A stretch of 64,000 bases of DNA from Pseudomonadota bacterium (GCA_016703895.1 JADJBE010000006.1:62001-126000); one strand, 5' to 3'; positions 9,793 to 20,196 are shown, counted from the stretch's first letter. Translations and numbers: made by a program. Notes: generated by a model from the letters alone, not told the origin.

Positions 9793-12700
9793 CCACCAAG
9801 GCAACGGGGTGGCATTGGAGCCGCATCTTTGTACAAGCATTGGTCGGCGCCGCGGTGGCATCGCTGGCACAGACATCGGTCGCCGCAGTGGGTCGAACGG
9901 CGACCAGTGCAGGGGTATCGCCGCTGGGCCAAGCGACCTATTCGATTCCGATCGTGGCGCCGCCGGGTAGCGCGCAGCTCGCACCGAAACTCGCCTTTTC
10001 ATATGGGCATCTCAATACTCAGACGCTCAATGGCGTAGGCTGGAGCATTGCGGGCCTGTCAACGATTGCCCGCTGCGGGAAAACCAAGGCCCAGGACGGG
10101 CTCACTGTCGGTGTTCTGCTAACCAATGAGGATCGGTTTTGCCTTGATGGCAATCAGCTCAAACTGTTCTCGGGGACCTACGGAGCCAACGCGTCCGAGT
10201 ATCGCACCGAAATCGAGACCTATGCGCGCATCCGCGCGTTCGACAACGGCGGCGCCGGCTACGTTCCGTCGGTCGGTCCGCAGTGGTTTGAGGTGTATGC
10301 AAAGGACGGATTGATTTACGAGTACGGTGGTACAGAGAACTCGCGCGTGCAGGTGCTTAGCACGACCATTCCGCGTCAATGGGCGCTGAGCAAAGTGCGC
10401 GATCGATCGGGTAACTATATTGCATTCACCTACTCGGTGGATGTGAGCAACGGTGCGTACCGAATCGCGAAAGTTGAGTGGACGGGGAATGCGGCGCTCG
10501 GCGTTTCGCCGATGTATGACATCACCTTTGTGTATCAGTCCAAACCGGCTGGTGAAATCGATGCGGGCTATTACGAGGGGAGCTCCGTGAAGGAGATCAA
10601 CCGCCTGCAGCGCGTCGATGTGACGTATCACGAAAGCGCCACCAGTCTGCTCATTCGGCGCTACAACCTGAACTACGAAAGTACCCTGTCGTCGACAGGC
10701 AAAAGCCGACTCGCCAATATCGAAGAGTGCGCCGGCGCTACGGGCACCGAGTGCCTCGCGCCAACGACGTTCAGTTATCAAAATGGCACGAATGGTGTGG
10801 CGGGCGAGATTGCGAGCAGCAATTCGATCGCGACGGCGGCAAACGCGCTGTCCATAGACGTAAACGGCGATGGCAAGCGCGATCTGGTCTACTCGTCAAG
10901 TGCGACATCCGGAGCGGGCAATTGGCTGATTGCCTATGGAACAAGTGGCGGGGGTTCGCGGCGCCGTTGGATACTGGGCGCAACAACAGCAACTTCAGCC
11001 AGGCCATCCCGATCGACTACGACGCCGACGGTCGCGACGACATACTGGTTCCGTATTCCGGCGGGACCTGGTGGGTCTTGCTCGGACAGGCCGGTCAGAA
11101 TGGTCTCGGTAGTCAAATCAATACCGGTATTCCGGCCGACGGCGCTGGCGGCAATGCCATTACGCACGACGTGAATGGCGATGGACTGGATGACCTGGTA
11201 TGGATGAACCCGTTGGAAGTTTCGGTCAAATGGCGCGCCCGCGACTTGAACACTACATTCGGTGCGCCACAGGACTGGTGGGGTCCGACTCAAGGATTCG
11301 TGGCACTACACGATCTGGCCGAGGGCTGGGTGTATCAAAGCGACAGCGCGCCAGATTTCGATGGCGACGGCCGTGGCGACATTCTGATCGCGTTGCAGTT
11401 CTTTGAATATGGCACGATCGATTTTGAGTTTTCATTGGTGGGCGGTGGGGATCTTTTTTTCACCGGCTACATTGTGGGCGACAATCGCCGCTACCTCGAT
11501 CTCAACGGCGACGGCTACACGGACATGGCCTATACAGCTGGCGGCAATTGGTACTATCGGTTTAGCACGGGCGTAACGTTTGGGCCTGAGCTCACTGGAC
11601 CCGCTGTCGGCGCGCAGCAGCTATCGAGCGCAACCGTTATCGATTGGGACAGTGACGGCTATGACGACCTTGCGGTCTTGAGTGGCGGGACGTGGCACTA
11701 CATGCGAAGCACGGGAGAAATACTCTCGGCGCCGGTGAACTCGGGTCAAGGCGCTTCCGTTGCGGCTGCCTTTGCGGGCGATGCCAACGGCGACGGACTG
11801 GACGATCTCATCTATGTCCGCTCGGACAATACGCTGGCCGTGCGGCTACACGCCGGCGTCGCGCCGGATCAGATGGAAACCGCCACGGACGGGTACGGTA
11901 ATGTCGCAACGTTCGCCTACGTCTCGACCGCTCAGGATGGCTATACGAAGGATGCGGCCGCGTTTTATCCAGAGCAGGACATCCAGCCGGTGCTGCAAGT
12001 CGTTAGGGTCTTCACGGAATCAGATGGGACCGGTGGCAGTTACACAAGATCGCATTGGTACTACGGAGCGCGCGTCGATCTGTGGGGACGGGGCTTTCAG
12101 GGATTTCGTGCGCAATACAGTTGGGATACTCGCCTCGGGTTTGCGCGCGTCGACTTTTATCTGCGGTCGTTCCCGCATACGGGGCAGCGATATGCTACCC
12201 AATTAACGCACGCTGACACCACGTGGATCGCTGACACTGAAGGCACCCCGGATCACCACGTCGCCGGGGGCGGGTCCGAGAAGCGGTACTACCCCTATTT
12301 CTCGGAATCTTTGACGAAACAGTACGAGTTTGGCGGCGCGTTGAATGGTGCGCTGATCAGTACGACGCATGTGCAGAACACGGTCGCGTCAGGATCAGGG
12401 ACGTTGACCGACAAAGTTGTCACGACCACCGAGGCGAGCTCGGGCAATGGTGTGCAGGCGGGCGCGGTATATGTTCAGAGGGAGTACATTTCCAGTGTCT
12501 TTGATGACACGACCAACTGGTGTATCGGGCGCCCGGGGGCTCAGCAAGCTATCGGCAATCACAATCAGTACGGTGGGGCCGCGATCACTCGCACGGAGAA
12601 CGTAACATGGAGCGGACTCTACTGCCGTCCTGCGGAGGTCACTGCCGAGCCTAACAACAGAACATTGCAGGTTGTCGCGAGCTGGGGGTATGACAGCTTC

Positions 12701-15700
12701 GGGAACGTGTCGAGCCAGACCGTCACGGGCGTTGGCATGGCAGCACGCAACACGGCGATCACGTTCGACTCGAAGGGCCGCTTTCCTGAATCGATAACGA
12801 ACGCCCTGAATGAGACCACAGCGCGCACTTGGGATGGTGCGCTCGCGACCGTGTCGCGTGAGACGGATCCGAATGGGATCTACGTCGACTGGTACTACGA
12901 TAGTTTTGGCCGGATGGTTAGAGAGGATCGCCCCGATGGGACCGCGACGATCTGGGATCGCTATGCTTGTTCAGCGCCAAGCTACTGTGGCGTGAATTGG
13001 CTTCGAGGCTATGTCTATACGTCCTATTTGAACACGAGCAATGCACTTGTGCGTCAGGAGCTGCGTTTTACAGACGTGTTTGATCGGTTAACGCACGAAT
13101 ATGCGCAGGGTCTCAGTGGCGAATGGTCCTACACCTATCGTGGTTTCGACTCGCTCGGTCGGGTGAGCTACCAGTACATGCCATATAAGGGCAGCGCGTC
13201 CGTCTATCCTTACCAACTCTTTTCGTATGACGTCCTCGGCCGCCAGACGCAAATCGCGCGCACGATATCGGACACGAACTCCGCTCTTCAAACGACGTAT
13301 CTCTATCCCGAGGGCCTGACCACTCGGACGATAGATCCGCTGGGCAAGCAGACAACGAAAGTAACTAACGTCGCGGGCCAGGTTGCACGGTCGATCGATC
13401 ACGCTGGCTACTATCAGAGCTTCGACGTCGATGGGTTTGGCAACGCGGTGCGCGTCTCGGACAGTGCCGGCAACACGCTGCAGAGTGCCAACTTCAATAT
13501 TCGCGGCATGCGGACCCAATCCATCGACATGGACATGGGGACGTGGAGTTACGTTCCGAATGCGCTTGGCGAGGTTACTAGCCAGACGGACGCCAAGAAT
13601 CAGACCGTCGGCTTTGCGTTCGATGGGCTGGGACGACTTATTTCTCGCGCCGAGGCCGAGGGCACTAGCACGTGGACATGGGGCAATTCCGCAGGTGCGA
13701 AAAATATCGGGCGGCTGCAAGCGGTTTCCGGTCTGGGCTATTCGGAGAGCTTTACGTTTGACGGCATCGGTCGGCCTGCCTCGCGAGTCGTCAATGCAGA
13801 CACGGCGTACCAATTCGACTATAGCTACAACAATTTCGGTGCGATCGATACGCTGACGTACCCCACCAGCACGTCAGGATATCGCTTGAAACTCCAGTAT
13901 GAGTACAGCGCGGGCACGCTGAATCGAATCAAAGACTTCAATGCGCCGAGTATTATTTACTGGACCGCGAATGCAGCGAACGCGCGCGGGCAGGTGACGC
14001 AAGAGAGTCTCGGTAACGGCTTGGTAACCAGTAGATCGATTGATGCGGCAACCGGTTGGGTCAAGAGCATTCAGACTGGCCCGAGCGGTGGCACGAGCGT
14101 GCAGAATCTCGCCTATCTGTGGGACAAGGTTGGTAATCTCACCAAGCGCGAGGATCTCAACCAGAGCCTGAGCGAAACGTTTGTCTACGATAACCTATAT
14201 CGCCTTGATTACTCGCAACTCAACGGCGCGACAAATCTCGATCTTTCCTACGATGCGCTCGGCAACATCACTAACAAGTCAGATGTCGGCAGCTACACGT
14301 ATCATCCAACCAAGAGGCACGCCGTTGTTGGTACATCCGGGTCATCGAATTGGTCCTTTCAATACGACGCGAACGGCAATATGACCACCGGTCGTGGCCA
14401 GAACATCTCGTGGACGAGTTTCAATCTACCCGCGTCAATAACGCTGCCGGGCAGCGGGGGCGGCGGCATGCTACCGACCAGCGTGAATTGGACTGGTCTT
14501 GTGTCGGCGACGACGGGGAGCAACGGCGCGATCACGAAGTCGGCCGGCAACTGGTATGGCGGCGGGCGCTCCACCCAGACGATTGATGCGAGCGGTGGGG
14601 CGGTGGAGTTCAAGGTGAGCCACACCAGCAATCCGATTGGCAGTTCCTCAATGATCGTCACGTTGCACACGCTTGAAAATGACCTAACGATCGCCTCGGG
14701 GCTGGGCTATAACTGGAACATCGCGCAGGGCTGGGCGCACGCGCATTACAACAGCCAGTGGCTCAACGGCGTGGCCGTCACCACGGGCGATACCCTGAAG
14801 ATCGCGGTCGAGAACGGTCAGGTGAAGTTCTACAAGAATGGCACGGTGGTGCCCACCACGACCGCGGCACCGAGCTTTCCTCTGCACGCCTATTTCTACA
14901 GCTATCACAATGGCTACGGGCTCACCCAAGCGACCATGTCGAGTGGAAGTGGCGGTGGGGGCTCAACCAATCTGGCGCTGCATCAGCCCGCGACGGGCAG
15001 CACATCCTGCAACGCAAACGAAACGCACGCCAAGGCGGTCAATGGCAGCATCAGCGGTGGCTGGACGGATAAGTGGTGCTCGACTGCGGCGACCAAGTGG
15101 CTCCAGGTGAACCTCGGCTCGACACAATCGATTGGTCAGTTCGTGGTCAAGCATGCCGACGCCGGCGGCGAAGGCGCCGCGATGAATACCAAGGACTTCA
15201 ATATCCAAGTCAGCGCAGACGGCAACAATTGGACAACGGTTGCTACGGTGACCGGCAACACGCAGGCAATTACAACCCACAATGTGAGCACCAGCGGCCA
15301 ATACATCCGCCTGAACGTGATCACCCCGACCCAGATAACCGATCCCGCCGCGCGCATCTATGAGTTCGAGGCCTATGGAAGTAGCGGCGGTGGCGGCGGT
15401 GGGAGCGGCGCGCTTTCGGCACAATTTGAGTATGACGCGAACCATCAGTACATCAAGCAGGTTGGCTGCTACGCGAACGGTTGTTCTACAACCTACTACA
15501 TCGGCGGCATGCTCGAAAAAGTGACGACCAGCGGCGTCGTTCAATATCGGCACATGATCCGCACGGGTGGGTCTGCTGCGATCGTCTCGCGCGCATCGAA
15601 CGGTACGAGCACAACGCACTACGTCACCCAGGATCACCTCGGTAGCAGTTCAGCGGTCACAAGCGATTCGGGTGCGGTGTTGGTTAACTCGAGTTTCGGT

Positions 15701-16728
15701 GCATTCGGCGCTCGTCGCGGCTCGAATTGGCAAGGCACGCCAAGCTCGGCCGATTGGTCTGCGATCGCTGCTACGACACGGCGCGGCTACACTGATCACA
15801 CGATGCTCGATAACTTGTCGTTGATACATATGAATGGGCGAGTGATGGATCCGCTGTTGGGGCGGTTTATCGGCGCGGATCCGTATATCGATGGCGAAAT
15901 GCATACGCAAGGGTGGAATCGTTACGCCTACGCTCGCAATAATTCGCTCACATTTGTCGATCCGACGGGGCACGGCCTGATGCGAAGTTATGTCGTATGT
16001 GAAGATGCGGCGTGTCCTGGCGTCGTTCAGTTCGCCTATGGTGCCCGCGTGAATGTCTATACGCTTGCCGACGGTACCGAAGAAGTATTGATTGGGGGAT
16101 CAACGCCAGACTACTATCTGTTACCCGGCGTACCTGATTTTGACAATCCGTACTCAATGCCCCGCCTGAACGTTTTTTCAGGGGCATCATCGGGCGGTGA
16201 TTCCCCGCAAGATGGTGCAGAGGATGAGTCGCCGCAACGGGGGTGCTCTGTTGCCGGCAGCGCAACTAGGGCTTACGCGAATGCCGTGCCTAGCCGCCTA
16301 CTCGGGCCGGTTGCTTTCGATTCGGCGAGCGAGATGTCGCTCCTAAAGCAGTACTTCAGAGGGGACACGTCACCATATCGACTAAATAATTCTGAAATGG
16401 CTCAGGCCCGCTCATATGTGGGTACTTACGGTGCCAGTGTCCTTGGATCCTCTACTACTACACGTCCTGACGGTTTGACCGAGCGGAGCGTGTTCTTTGG
16501 CAGGCAGGCAGCTGCGGCTCCTCTGTTGGATGGTCTGCTCGGAACGGCCACAGGCATACTTTCCGGTAATGAGCTCGTAGGAATACGCGATACCTTCAAT
16601 TTCGACTTCAAAGATCGCGGTGGATACCCGTATGGGACCATGGCCAATGCGGGCGTCGCTCTTGTACGACTAGACGCTGCAACGTGTGCCGGCGACGTTT
16701 CAATCCGGTATCGGGTGGCACGCAGTGA
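9789..16728 (+). CDS. SpvB/FG-GAP/YD/RHS-repeat polymorphic toxin with embedded lectin-like domains (two frameshifts)
   Basis: A predicted secreted giant of about 2,313 residues. In order: signal peptide (1-33, ending TSVAA); SpvB-like N-terminal region (GVSPLGQATYSIPIVAPPGS); seven calcium-binding FG-GAP-like repeats such as DVNGDGKRDL, DYDADGRDDI and DANGDGLDDL; YD repeats; a SPRY/concanavalin-like domain (about 1565-1715) and an F5/8-type C (discoidin) domain (about 1724-1868) joined by Gly-rich linkers; RHS core (QDHLGSSSAV, MNGRVMDPLLGRFIGADPYI); then a variable tip of about 255 residues after DPTGHG. The reading frame changes at the G5 run 10950-10954 and near TTT 16698-16700. One added base at each site gives a continuous protein ending at TGA 16726, two bases before the next gene. 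The toxin activity of the tip is not recognisable. Confidence 0.85.
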
Positions 16729-16730
16729 AG

Positions 16731-17093
16731 ATGCCGCGCGGCGTGGCTGTATCAGTGGTCGCCAGCTGTGTGCTGCTCGGTGGCGTTCTTTGGGTTGGAA
16801 ACTGGCACTACCGTCGGTACAGCTGGCCGGCGGAAATACAGACAAACGTTCTTGGAGTGGCGCTGGCCAAGGCTGAATGGCTTGTTGCCTCAGACGGATT
16901 CTCAGCATATGGCGAGGGTGTTTTTCGCTGGAACTACAAGATTCCACCAGATGCTGAGAAGCTTCGGCTTATTTGTGGACACCAGGGCGCGACAGCCTGT
17001 AGGTTCATGAAGAGTAAGCGCCTGAATGATGGCGTGGCTCAATCAGTTACTTACGCAGATGGCCTGCTAACAGTAGAAGAGGTATGGAGGTAG
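16731..17093 (+). CDS. Small membrane-anchored protein, candidate immunity protein for the RHS tip
   Basis: A 120-residue product begins MPRGVAVSVVASCVLLGGVL, a single N-terminal membrane segment or uncleaved signal, followed by a soluble domain with two Cys (ICGHQGATACRF). It starts two bases after the corrected RHS stop, the standard place for the immunity gene of a polymorphic toxin. No family is recognised. The immunity role is inferred from position and size only. The preceding 30 bases are read through by the uncorrected RHS frame, which overlaps this gene until 16876. Confidence 0.65.
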   Translation: MPRGVAVSVVASCVLLGGVLWVGNWHYRRYSWPAEIQTNVLGVALAKAEWLVASDGFSAYGEGVFRWNYKIPPDAEKLRLICGHQGATACRFMKSKRLNDGVAQSVTYADGLLTVEEVWR

Positions 17094-17578
17094 CTAGAAC
17101 CCCAGTTCGGCTATTGCCGCAAGGGCAGAAGGTATGCAGGGTTCCCGCACAGACACCTGCGCAACAACAGATGTCCCAAAGTGGAAATCGCGACGCGTAC
17201 TTCCAGTCCCGTCTTGATGCGGGGGATCCTTTCGCCTATCGCGCACTGATGACTGTCCGGGGCGCCGACTTATGGGGCTCTCTGGCGAATGGGCGACTGT
17301 TTGTTTCGATCTTGGAGCGCAACAACGCATCAGTGGATCTCACCATGGGGCTTGCAGCAATTCGCGGCGAGCAGAATCAGATTGGTGTCGAGCTGATGCA
17401 AGCGTATTCCAGGCAGTTGGATGCCACGGGAGGAATGACGCTAGGTCTTTGGACCGATGTTCACCATGACGTCTTTTCCCGTCACGACTTGCCACCAGAA
17501 ACTTATGGCGGAACGCCGTTCGGTGGATATGGCATCACACTGATGAATGCGATTGTGAATATCGACGGATGCCTATGA
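17084..17578 (+). CDS. Orphan RHS-tip-like protein (displaced toxin C-terminus)
   Basis: A 164-residue product with no signal peptide. The body contains QQQMSQSGNRDAYFQSRLDA, GDPFAYRALMTVRG and, near the end, HHDVFSRHDLPPETYGGTPF. It resembles the extreme C-terminal part of RHS-type effectors rather than a free-standing enzyme, in line with displaced tip cassettes seen downstream of other RHS genes. Its start overlaps the upstream gene by 10 bases. I cannot assign an activity. The resemblance is from memory of such tips and should be tested by profile search. Confidence 0.5.
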   Translation: MEVARTPVRLLPQGQKVCRVPAQTPAQQQMSQSGNRDAYFQSRLDAGDPFAYRALMTVRGADLWGSLANGRLFVSILERNNASVDLTMGLAAIRGEQNQIGVELMQAYSRQLDATGGMTLGLWTDVHHDVFSRHDLPPETYGGTPFGGYGITLMNAIVNIDGCL

Positions 17579-18132
17579 AGAGGCGTCTATTTGCGTTCCT
17601 GATCTCTGGAGTCCTAAGTGGTTGCGCCGAACAGAGTTGCCAATCGTTCTCGTCTCAAGAGACGGCTTTCTGCATTCCCAGGCAAAGCGTTTTGGGTTCG
17701 CTCTGGTTTTTGGGGAAAGTAAGCAAGAACGAGATTGGCTTTCGAATGGGCGAAGAGGCCAATGGCGGCCTTGTTACGGTGACTTTATCCCGCAGAGACT
17801 ATTTCTGTAAGCGCAACGAAGGGAGTCAGTTTTGCCGGCCCGAAACGAGTGACGAGCAAAGCGATCAGCAAGCGCAAGAAGCCATCCGAGTGGATGTGAA
17901 TGAAGAAAAGTCCTTCTGGGACTATCAAGTCGCTGGAACGGAGCATGGGAACCCCTTGGCGAATTGCAGCTCCATTCCTGATCAACCAAATGTGGGACGA
18001 TGCATCTTGGCTGGTACTTACAAGGATGTTATCTACTCGGCCATATTCCTGGACACGCGGTCAGGCGGTGTATTGCAAGCGCGCAAGGATGTCGAGCAAC
18101 AGATTAGGCATTGGGAGGTAAGTGCAAAGTAG
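17575..18132 (+). CDS. Lipoprotein, candidate immunity protein for the orphan tip
   Basis: The 185-residue product starts MKRRLFAFLISGVLSGCAEQ, a clear lipoprotein signal with lipobox LSGC. The mature part is rich in Cys and acidic residues (CSSIPDQPNVGRCILAGTYK). ATG 17575 overlaps the stop of the upstream tip-like gene (ATGA); ATG 17569 is a weaker alternative. A lipoprotein coupled to a tip-like gene fits a periplasmic immunity protein. That role is inference, and no family is recognised. Confidence 0.6.
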   Translation: MKRRLFAFLISGVLSGCAEQSCQSFSSQETAFCIPRQSVLGSLWFLGKVSKNEIGFRMGEEANGGLVTVTLSRRDYFCKRNEGSQFCRPETSDEQSDQQAQEAIRVDVNEEKSFWDYQVAGTEHGNPLANCSSIPDQPNVGRCILAGTYKDVIYSAIFLDTRSGGVLQARKDVEQQIRHWEVSAK

Positions 18133-18147
18133 GCGCCTCGCGATCGC

Positions 18148-18315
18148 GGTCGCAAGCCGCTGCCGGCGCACCTGCCGCGTGAGGACCTTGATCACGGCAG
18201 TGGCGGGCATGGCGGTGTGTGTCGTTATGAGCGCTGCGGGGGCGCGCTCCCAGCAGCGGGAGTGGATGCCAGGACATCTCAAAGTGCTGCGCCATCTGCG
18301 CTCGAAGAAGTGTTA
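18148..18315 (+). pseudogene. IS66-family transposase (TnpC) fragment
   Basis: Two pieces of the IS66 large transposase survive in different frames: RKPLPAHLPREDLDHG followed by CRYERCGGALPAAG (the zinc-finger-like region), then EWMPGHLKVLRHLRSKKC ending at TAG 18314. Both are characteristic of the N-terminal third of TnpC. The rest of the element, including the catalytic core and inverted repeats, is absent. It separates two toxin-tip modules and records past insertion or recombination here. Confidence 0.75.
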
Positions 18316-18362
18316 GCGGAAGTCGACCAGACAATTCGTTTACGCTAGATGAAATTGGCTGG

Positions 18363-19004
18363 GTGCACTACCGGTTCAATTTTGATCCGTTTTTTGCGAG
18401 CGCGGGGGGCGCTGGGGATGGCGGTAACTCAGCCCAACAGCACGATGGCACGCCTGAGCCGAAGAAGGGAGACCAGCGTTGTAAGAAAGCAGCGACGTTC
18501 GCTGAAGACGTTGCCGCACACCGCGCACTTGTCACTGGTGGTGACGTCGGCAAGGCTGCTTCGTCGCTTAACGACGTTGCGTCAATTGCCGTTGGTGGAA
18601 CCCAGAGTCTGTTGGTGTCGGCGGGCACGATTAGAGGCACTATTTCCTATACTGGATTTGATGGCGTGCAACGCTCATACGCAGCCGACGTTCGATCTCA
18701 GGGCGCATACTTGAGAAATAGCGCCGGAGGGGCATATGACGTGGTGCGTAATGTCGGCCGCAGCGTCGTATTCGCTGGCGGCGCATTCGCGGCGTACGAC
18801 GTAGCCGAAGGTGTACGCACTGGAAACGATAGCCAAGTCTTCAATGGAGTCTACAATGGCGTGGCATTGGCCGCGGGCTTGGTTGTCCCACCACTCGGCA
18901 TCGGCTTAGGAATTGCCAAAGTTGCGGATGATGTAACTCGCCCCCGGGGCTCTGACGTTGGGATTCTTGATTCAGTCCCGATCAACGATACAACTTGCCT
19001 CTAG
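18363..19004 (+). CDS. Second orphan RHS-tip-like module
   Basis: The frame is open back to about 18318 and reads DNSFTLDEIGWVHYRFNFDP, resembling the junction just after an RHS core, with no start codon better than GTG 18363. The 213-residue body has a Gly- and Ala-rich hydrophobic half (YDVVRNVGRSVVFAGGAFAA, GLVVPPLGIGLGIAKVADDV) and ends CL. It is best read as a displaced C-terminal tip that lost its RHS body when the IS66 element arrived. Membrane-active behaviour is possible given the hydrophobic stretches, but no activity is recognised. Confidence 0.5.
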   Translation: MHYRFNFDPFFASAGGAGDGGNSAQQHDGTPEPKKGDQRCKKAATFAEDVAAHRALVTGGDVGKAASSLNDVASIAVGGTQSLLVSAGTIRGTISYTGFDGVQRSYAADVRSQGAYLRNSAGGAYDVVRNVGRSVVFAGGAFAAYDVAEGVRTGNDSQVFNGVYNGVALAAGLVVPPLGIGLGIAKVADDVTRPRGSDVGILDSVPINDTTCL

Positions 19005-19012
19005 GCGCGGCC

Positions 19013-19390
19013 ATGTATCTCCGCATTCTGAGTTCGTTCGTGTCGCGTTTCGGAGAGCAAGGTGAGTCAACCTCTTCGGCTCGATACGGTGCCGCCTGCG
19101 CGGTATCGTTTCTCTTGTGCATGAATATCGTTTCAGTTGCGATGCTTGCCTACGGTTTTTTTGGTCTCGATTGGTTCGGATTTTTTCTAAACATCCCAGC
19201 GAGTATCGCCGTCGGCTTTATTCTTGTTGCGATAAACTGGCGTTTAACTCGGTCGAATTTGGTTGACAGCGTACAAAGTAGCAATCTGAGGCTTGAGCCA
19301 TCTAACGGCGTTAATCGCCTTTGGATTTGGTACGCATCTCTTTCGACTCTCTTCTTTGTCTTGTCTTCTATGCTTGCGATCGCGCGATGA
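19013..19390 (+). CDS. Small integral membrane protein, candidate immunity for second orphan tip
   Basis: A 125-residue product with three likely membrane segments: AACAVSFLLCMNIVSVAMLA, then FGFFLNIPASIAVGFILVAI, and a C-terminal one, WYASLSTLFFVLSSMLAI. It starts 8 bases after the upstream tip-like gene on the same strand, a tip/immunity spacing. Base composition is visibly lower in GC than the core genes. No family is recognised; the immunity role is inference from position. Confidence 0.5.
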   Translation: MYLRILSSFVSRFGEQGESTSSARYGAACAVSFLLCMNIVSVAMLAYGFFGLDWFGFFLNIPASIAVGFILVAINWRLTRSNLVDSVQSSNLRLEPSNGVNRLWIWYASLSTLFFVLSSMLAIAR

Positions 19391-19489
19391 GGATTTTTTG
19401 GCGGTGCGGCGTTGGAGAGCTAAAAAATGTTGTCGGTTACCCGTGCGTAGTTGGCGCTGGCGCGATCCAGCGTAGTGCCCGTTTCAGTT

Positions 19490-19627
19490 TTAGTCAGATG
19501 ATTGCGGGGATTTTGTGGGAGTCAACCCTGCTAAGCAGTGCTCAGTCGTGACAAATGCAACGGACGTCACGCGGCAAGTTGTTGAAATATATGCGTACTG
19601 CACTTCAATCATCGCCCTACGAACCAG
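19490..19627 (+). repeat. Shared island right end, copy 1
   Basis: These 138 bases, starting TTAGTCAGATGATTGCGGGG and ending CTACGAACCAG, recur at 21084-21221 with only about eight differences. They run directly into the attachment repeat. This is the internal right end of the element family and likely carries integrase arm-binding sites. Confidence 0.9.
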
Positions 19628-19661
19628 AAGGTCGGGAGTTCGAATCTCTCCGGGCGCGCCA
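19617..19661 (+). repeat. Right attachment repeat of island 1
   Basis: 45 bases identical to the 3' part of tRNA-Arg (6068-6112). The 5' part of the tRNA is missing, so this is not a tRNA gene but the product of integration. It also served as the landing site for, or junction with, island 2. Confidence 0.9.
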
Positions 19662-19838
19662 ATTTTTAAAACTATTGATTCGTTGCTCGAAGCTCATACG
19701 TTCGAGTAACGATTTCGAACTCCCGACAATCAAACAATAGAGTTCGACGAGCCGCCGCTTGCGGCGGCGAAGGACGTTCGCGCGATAGTGCGGACGGTCC
19801 CGAGTACGAACGAGGGACGAGACGCGCAGCGCCGAGCG
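19662..19838. other. Junction segment between the two islands, with hairpins and an inverted tRNA piece
   Basis: No gene. A nested inverted repeat spans 19672-19740: the outer arms are CTATTGAT and its near complement, and the inner arms are TCGTTGCTCGAA and TTCGAGTAACGA. Bases 19714-19727 (TTCGAACTCCCGAC) are the exact reverse complement of 6082-6095 in tRNA-Arg. A second perfect hairpin, GCCGCCGC-TT-GCGGCGGC, is at 19751-19768. The segment looks like rearranged attachment-site debris. Confidence 0.55.
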
Positions 19839-19894
19839 ATCTCTCCGGGCGCGCCATATTGCCTTTTTAAATTAACTACTTACCGAGAGAGTTG

Positions 19895-20148
19895 TTACCC
19901 GGCCTTCCTCCTGAGCCAGGTGGTTGGGGGGAGTTTGTGGGGATTCTGCGCGCAGGCTTTCTCAGCGGCTGCGATCAAGTTCGCCAGCTCCGCCGCGGAG
20001 TAGCGCGTGGTGATCCGCCCGCTCTTGTGGCCGAGCAGATCCTGCCGATCCTCAAAGCTCACGCGGGCCGAGCGCAAGCGCCGCCCGAAGGTGTGCTTGA
20101 GATCGTGCACGCGGATGCGGCGAAGGCCCGACGGTGTGACCTGACCCC
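19895..20148 (-). pseudogene. C-terminal fragment of a second tRNA-Arg integrase
   Basis: About 80 codons nearly identical to the end of the island 1 integrase: VHDLKHTFGRRLRSARVSFE, LLGHKSGRITTRYSAAELAN and the same KAG terminus. Similarity fades near 20148, where the upstream two thirds (including the first catalytic Arg) is replaced by unrelated sequence leading to the brnT promoter. It cannot be an active recombinase, so any mobility of island 2 would depend on the intact copy. Confidence 0.9.
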
Positions 20149-20196
20149 GTATTCAGTACCAGTGACAAATTCGTAAAGCCCTGGTTGTTCTCAATC

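Larger units (their letters stand above)
6068..19661. mobile_element. Island 1, tRNA-Arg-integrated genomic island carrying an RHS polymorphic-toxin locus
   Basis: A 13.6-kb island is bounded by perfect 45-base direct repeats of the tRNA-Arg 3' end. It holds a tyrosine integrase reading toward the tRNA, a HTH protein, broken mobC and relaxase-start remnants, the RHS giant gene with its upstream exported partner, and tip/immunity modules with an IS66 fragment. The integrase position, the repeats and the tRNA target are standard for integrative elements. The mobilisation remnants suggest it was once mobilisable. The last 138 bases before the right repeat recur at the right end of island 2. Confidence 0.9.

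Noticed and set aside
13088..13813. A long minus-strand frame opposite the YD-repeat region
   Set aside because: Arg-rich, no family signature, and antisense to a strongly supported RHS reading frame.
19617..19661. A possible third tRNA gene at the right end of island 1
   Set aside because: Only the 3' half of tRNA-Arg is present, with no 5' acceptor strand or D arm. It is an attachment repeat.
19738..19838. A third copy of the palindromic repeat core near the island junction
   Set aside because: Only a short GCGCAGCGCCGAG stretch is shared with repeats A and B; the rest does not align.
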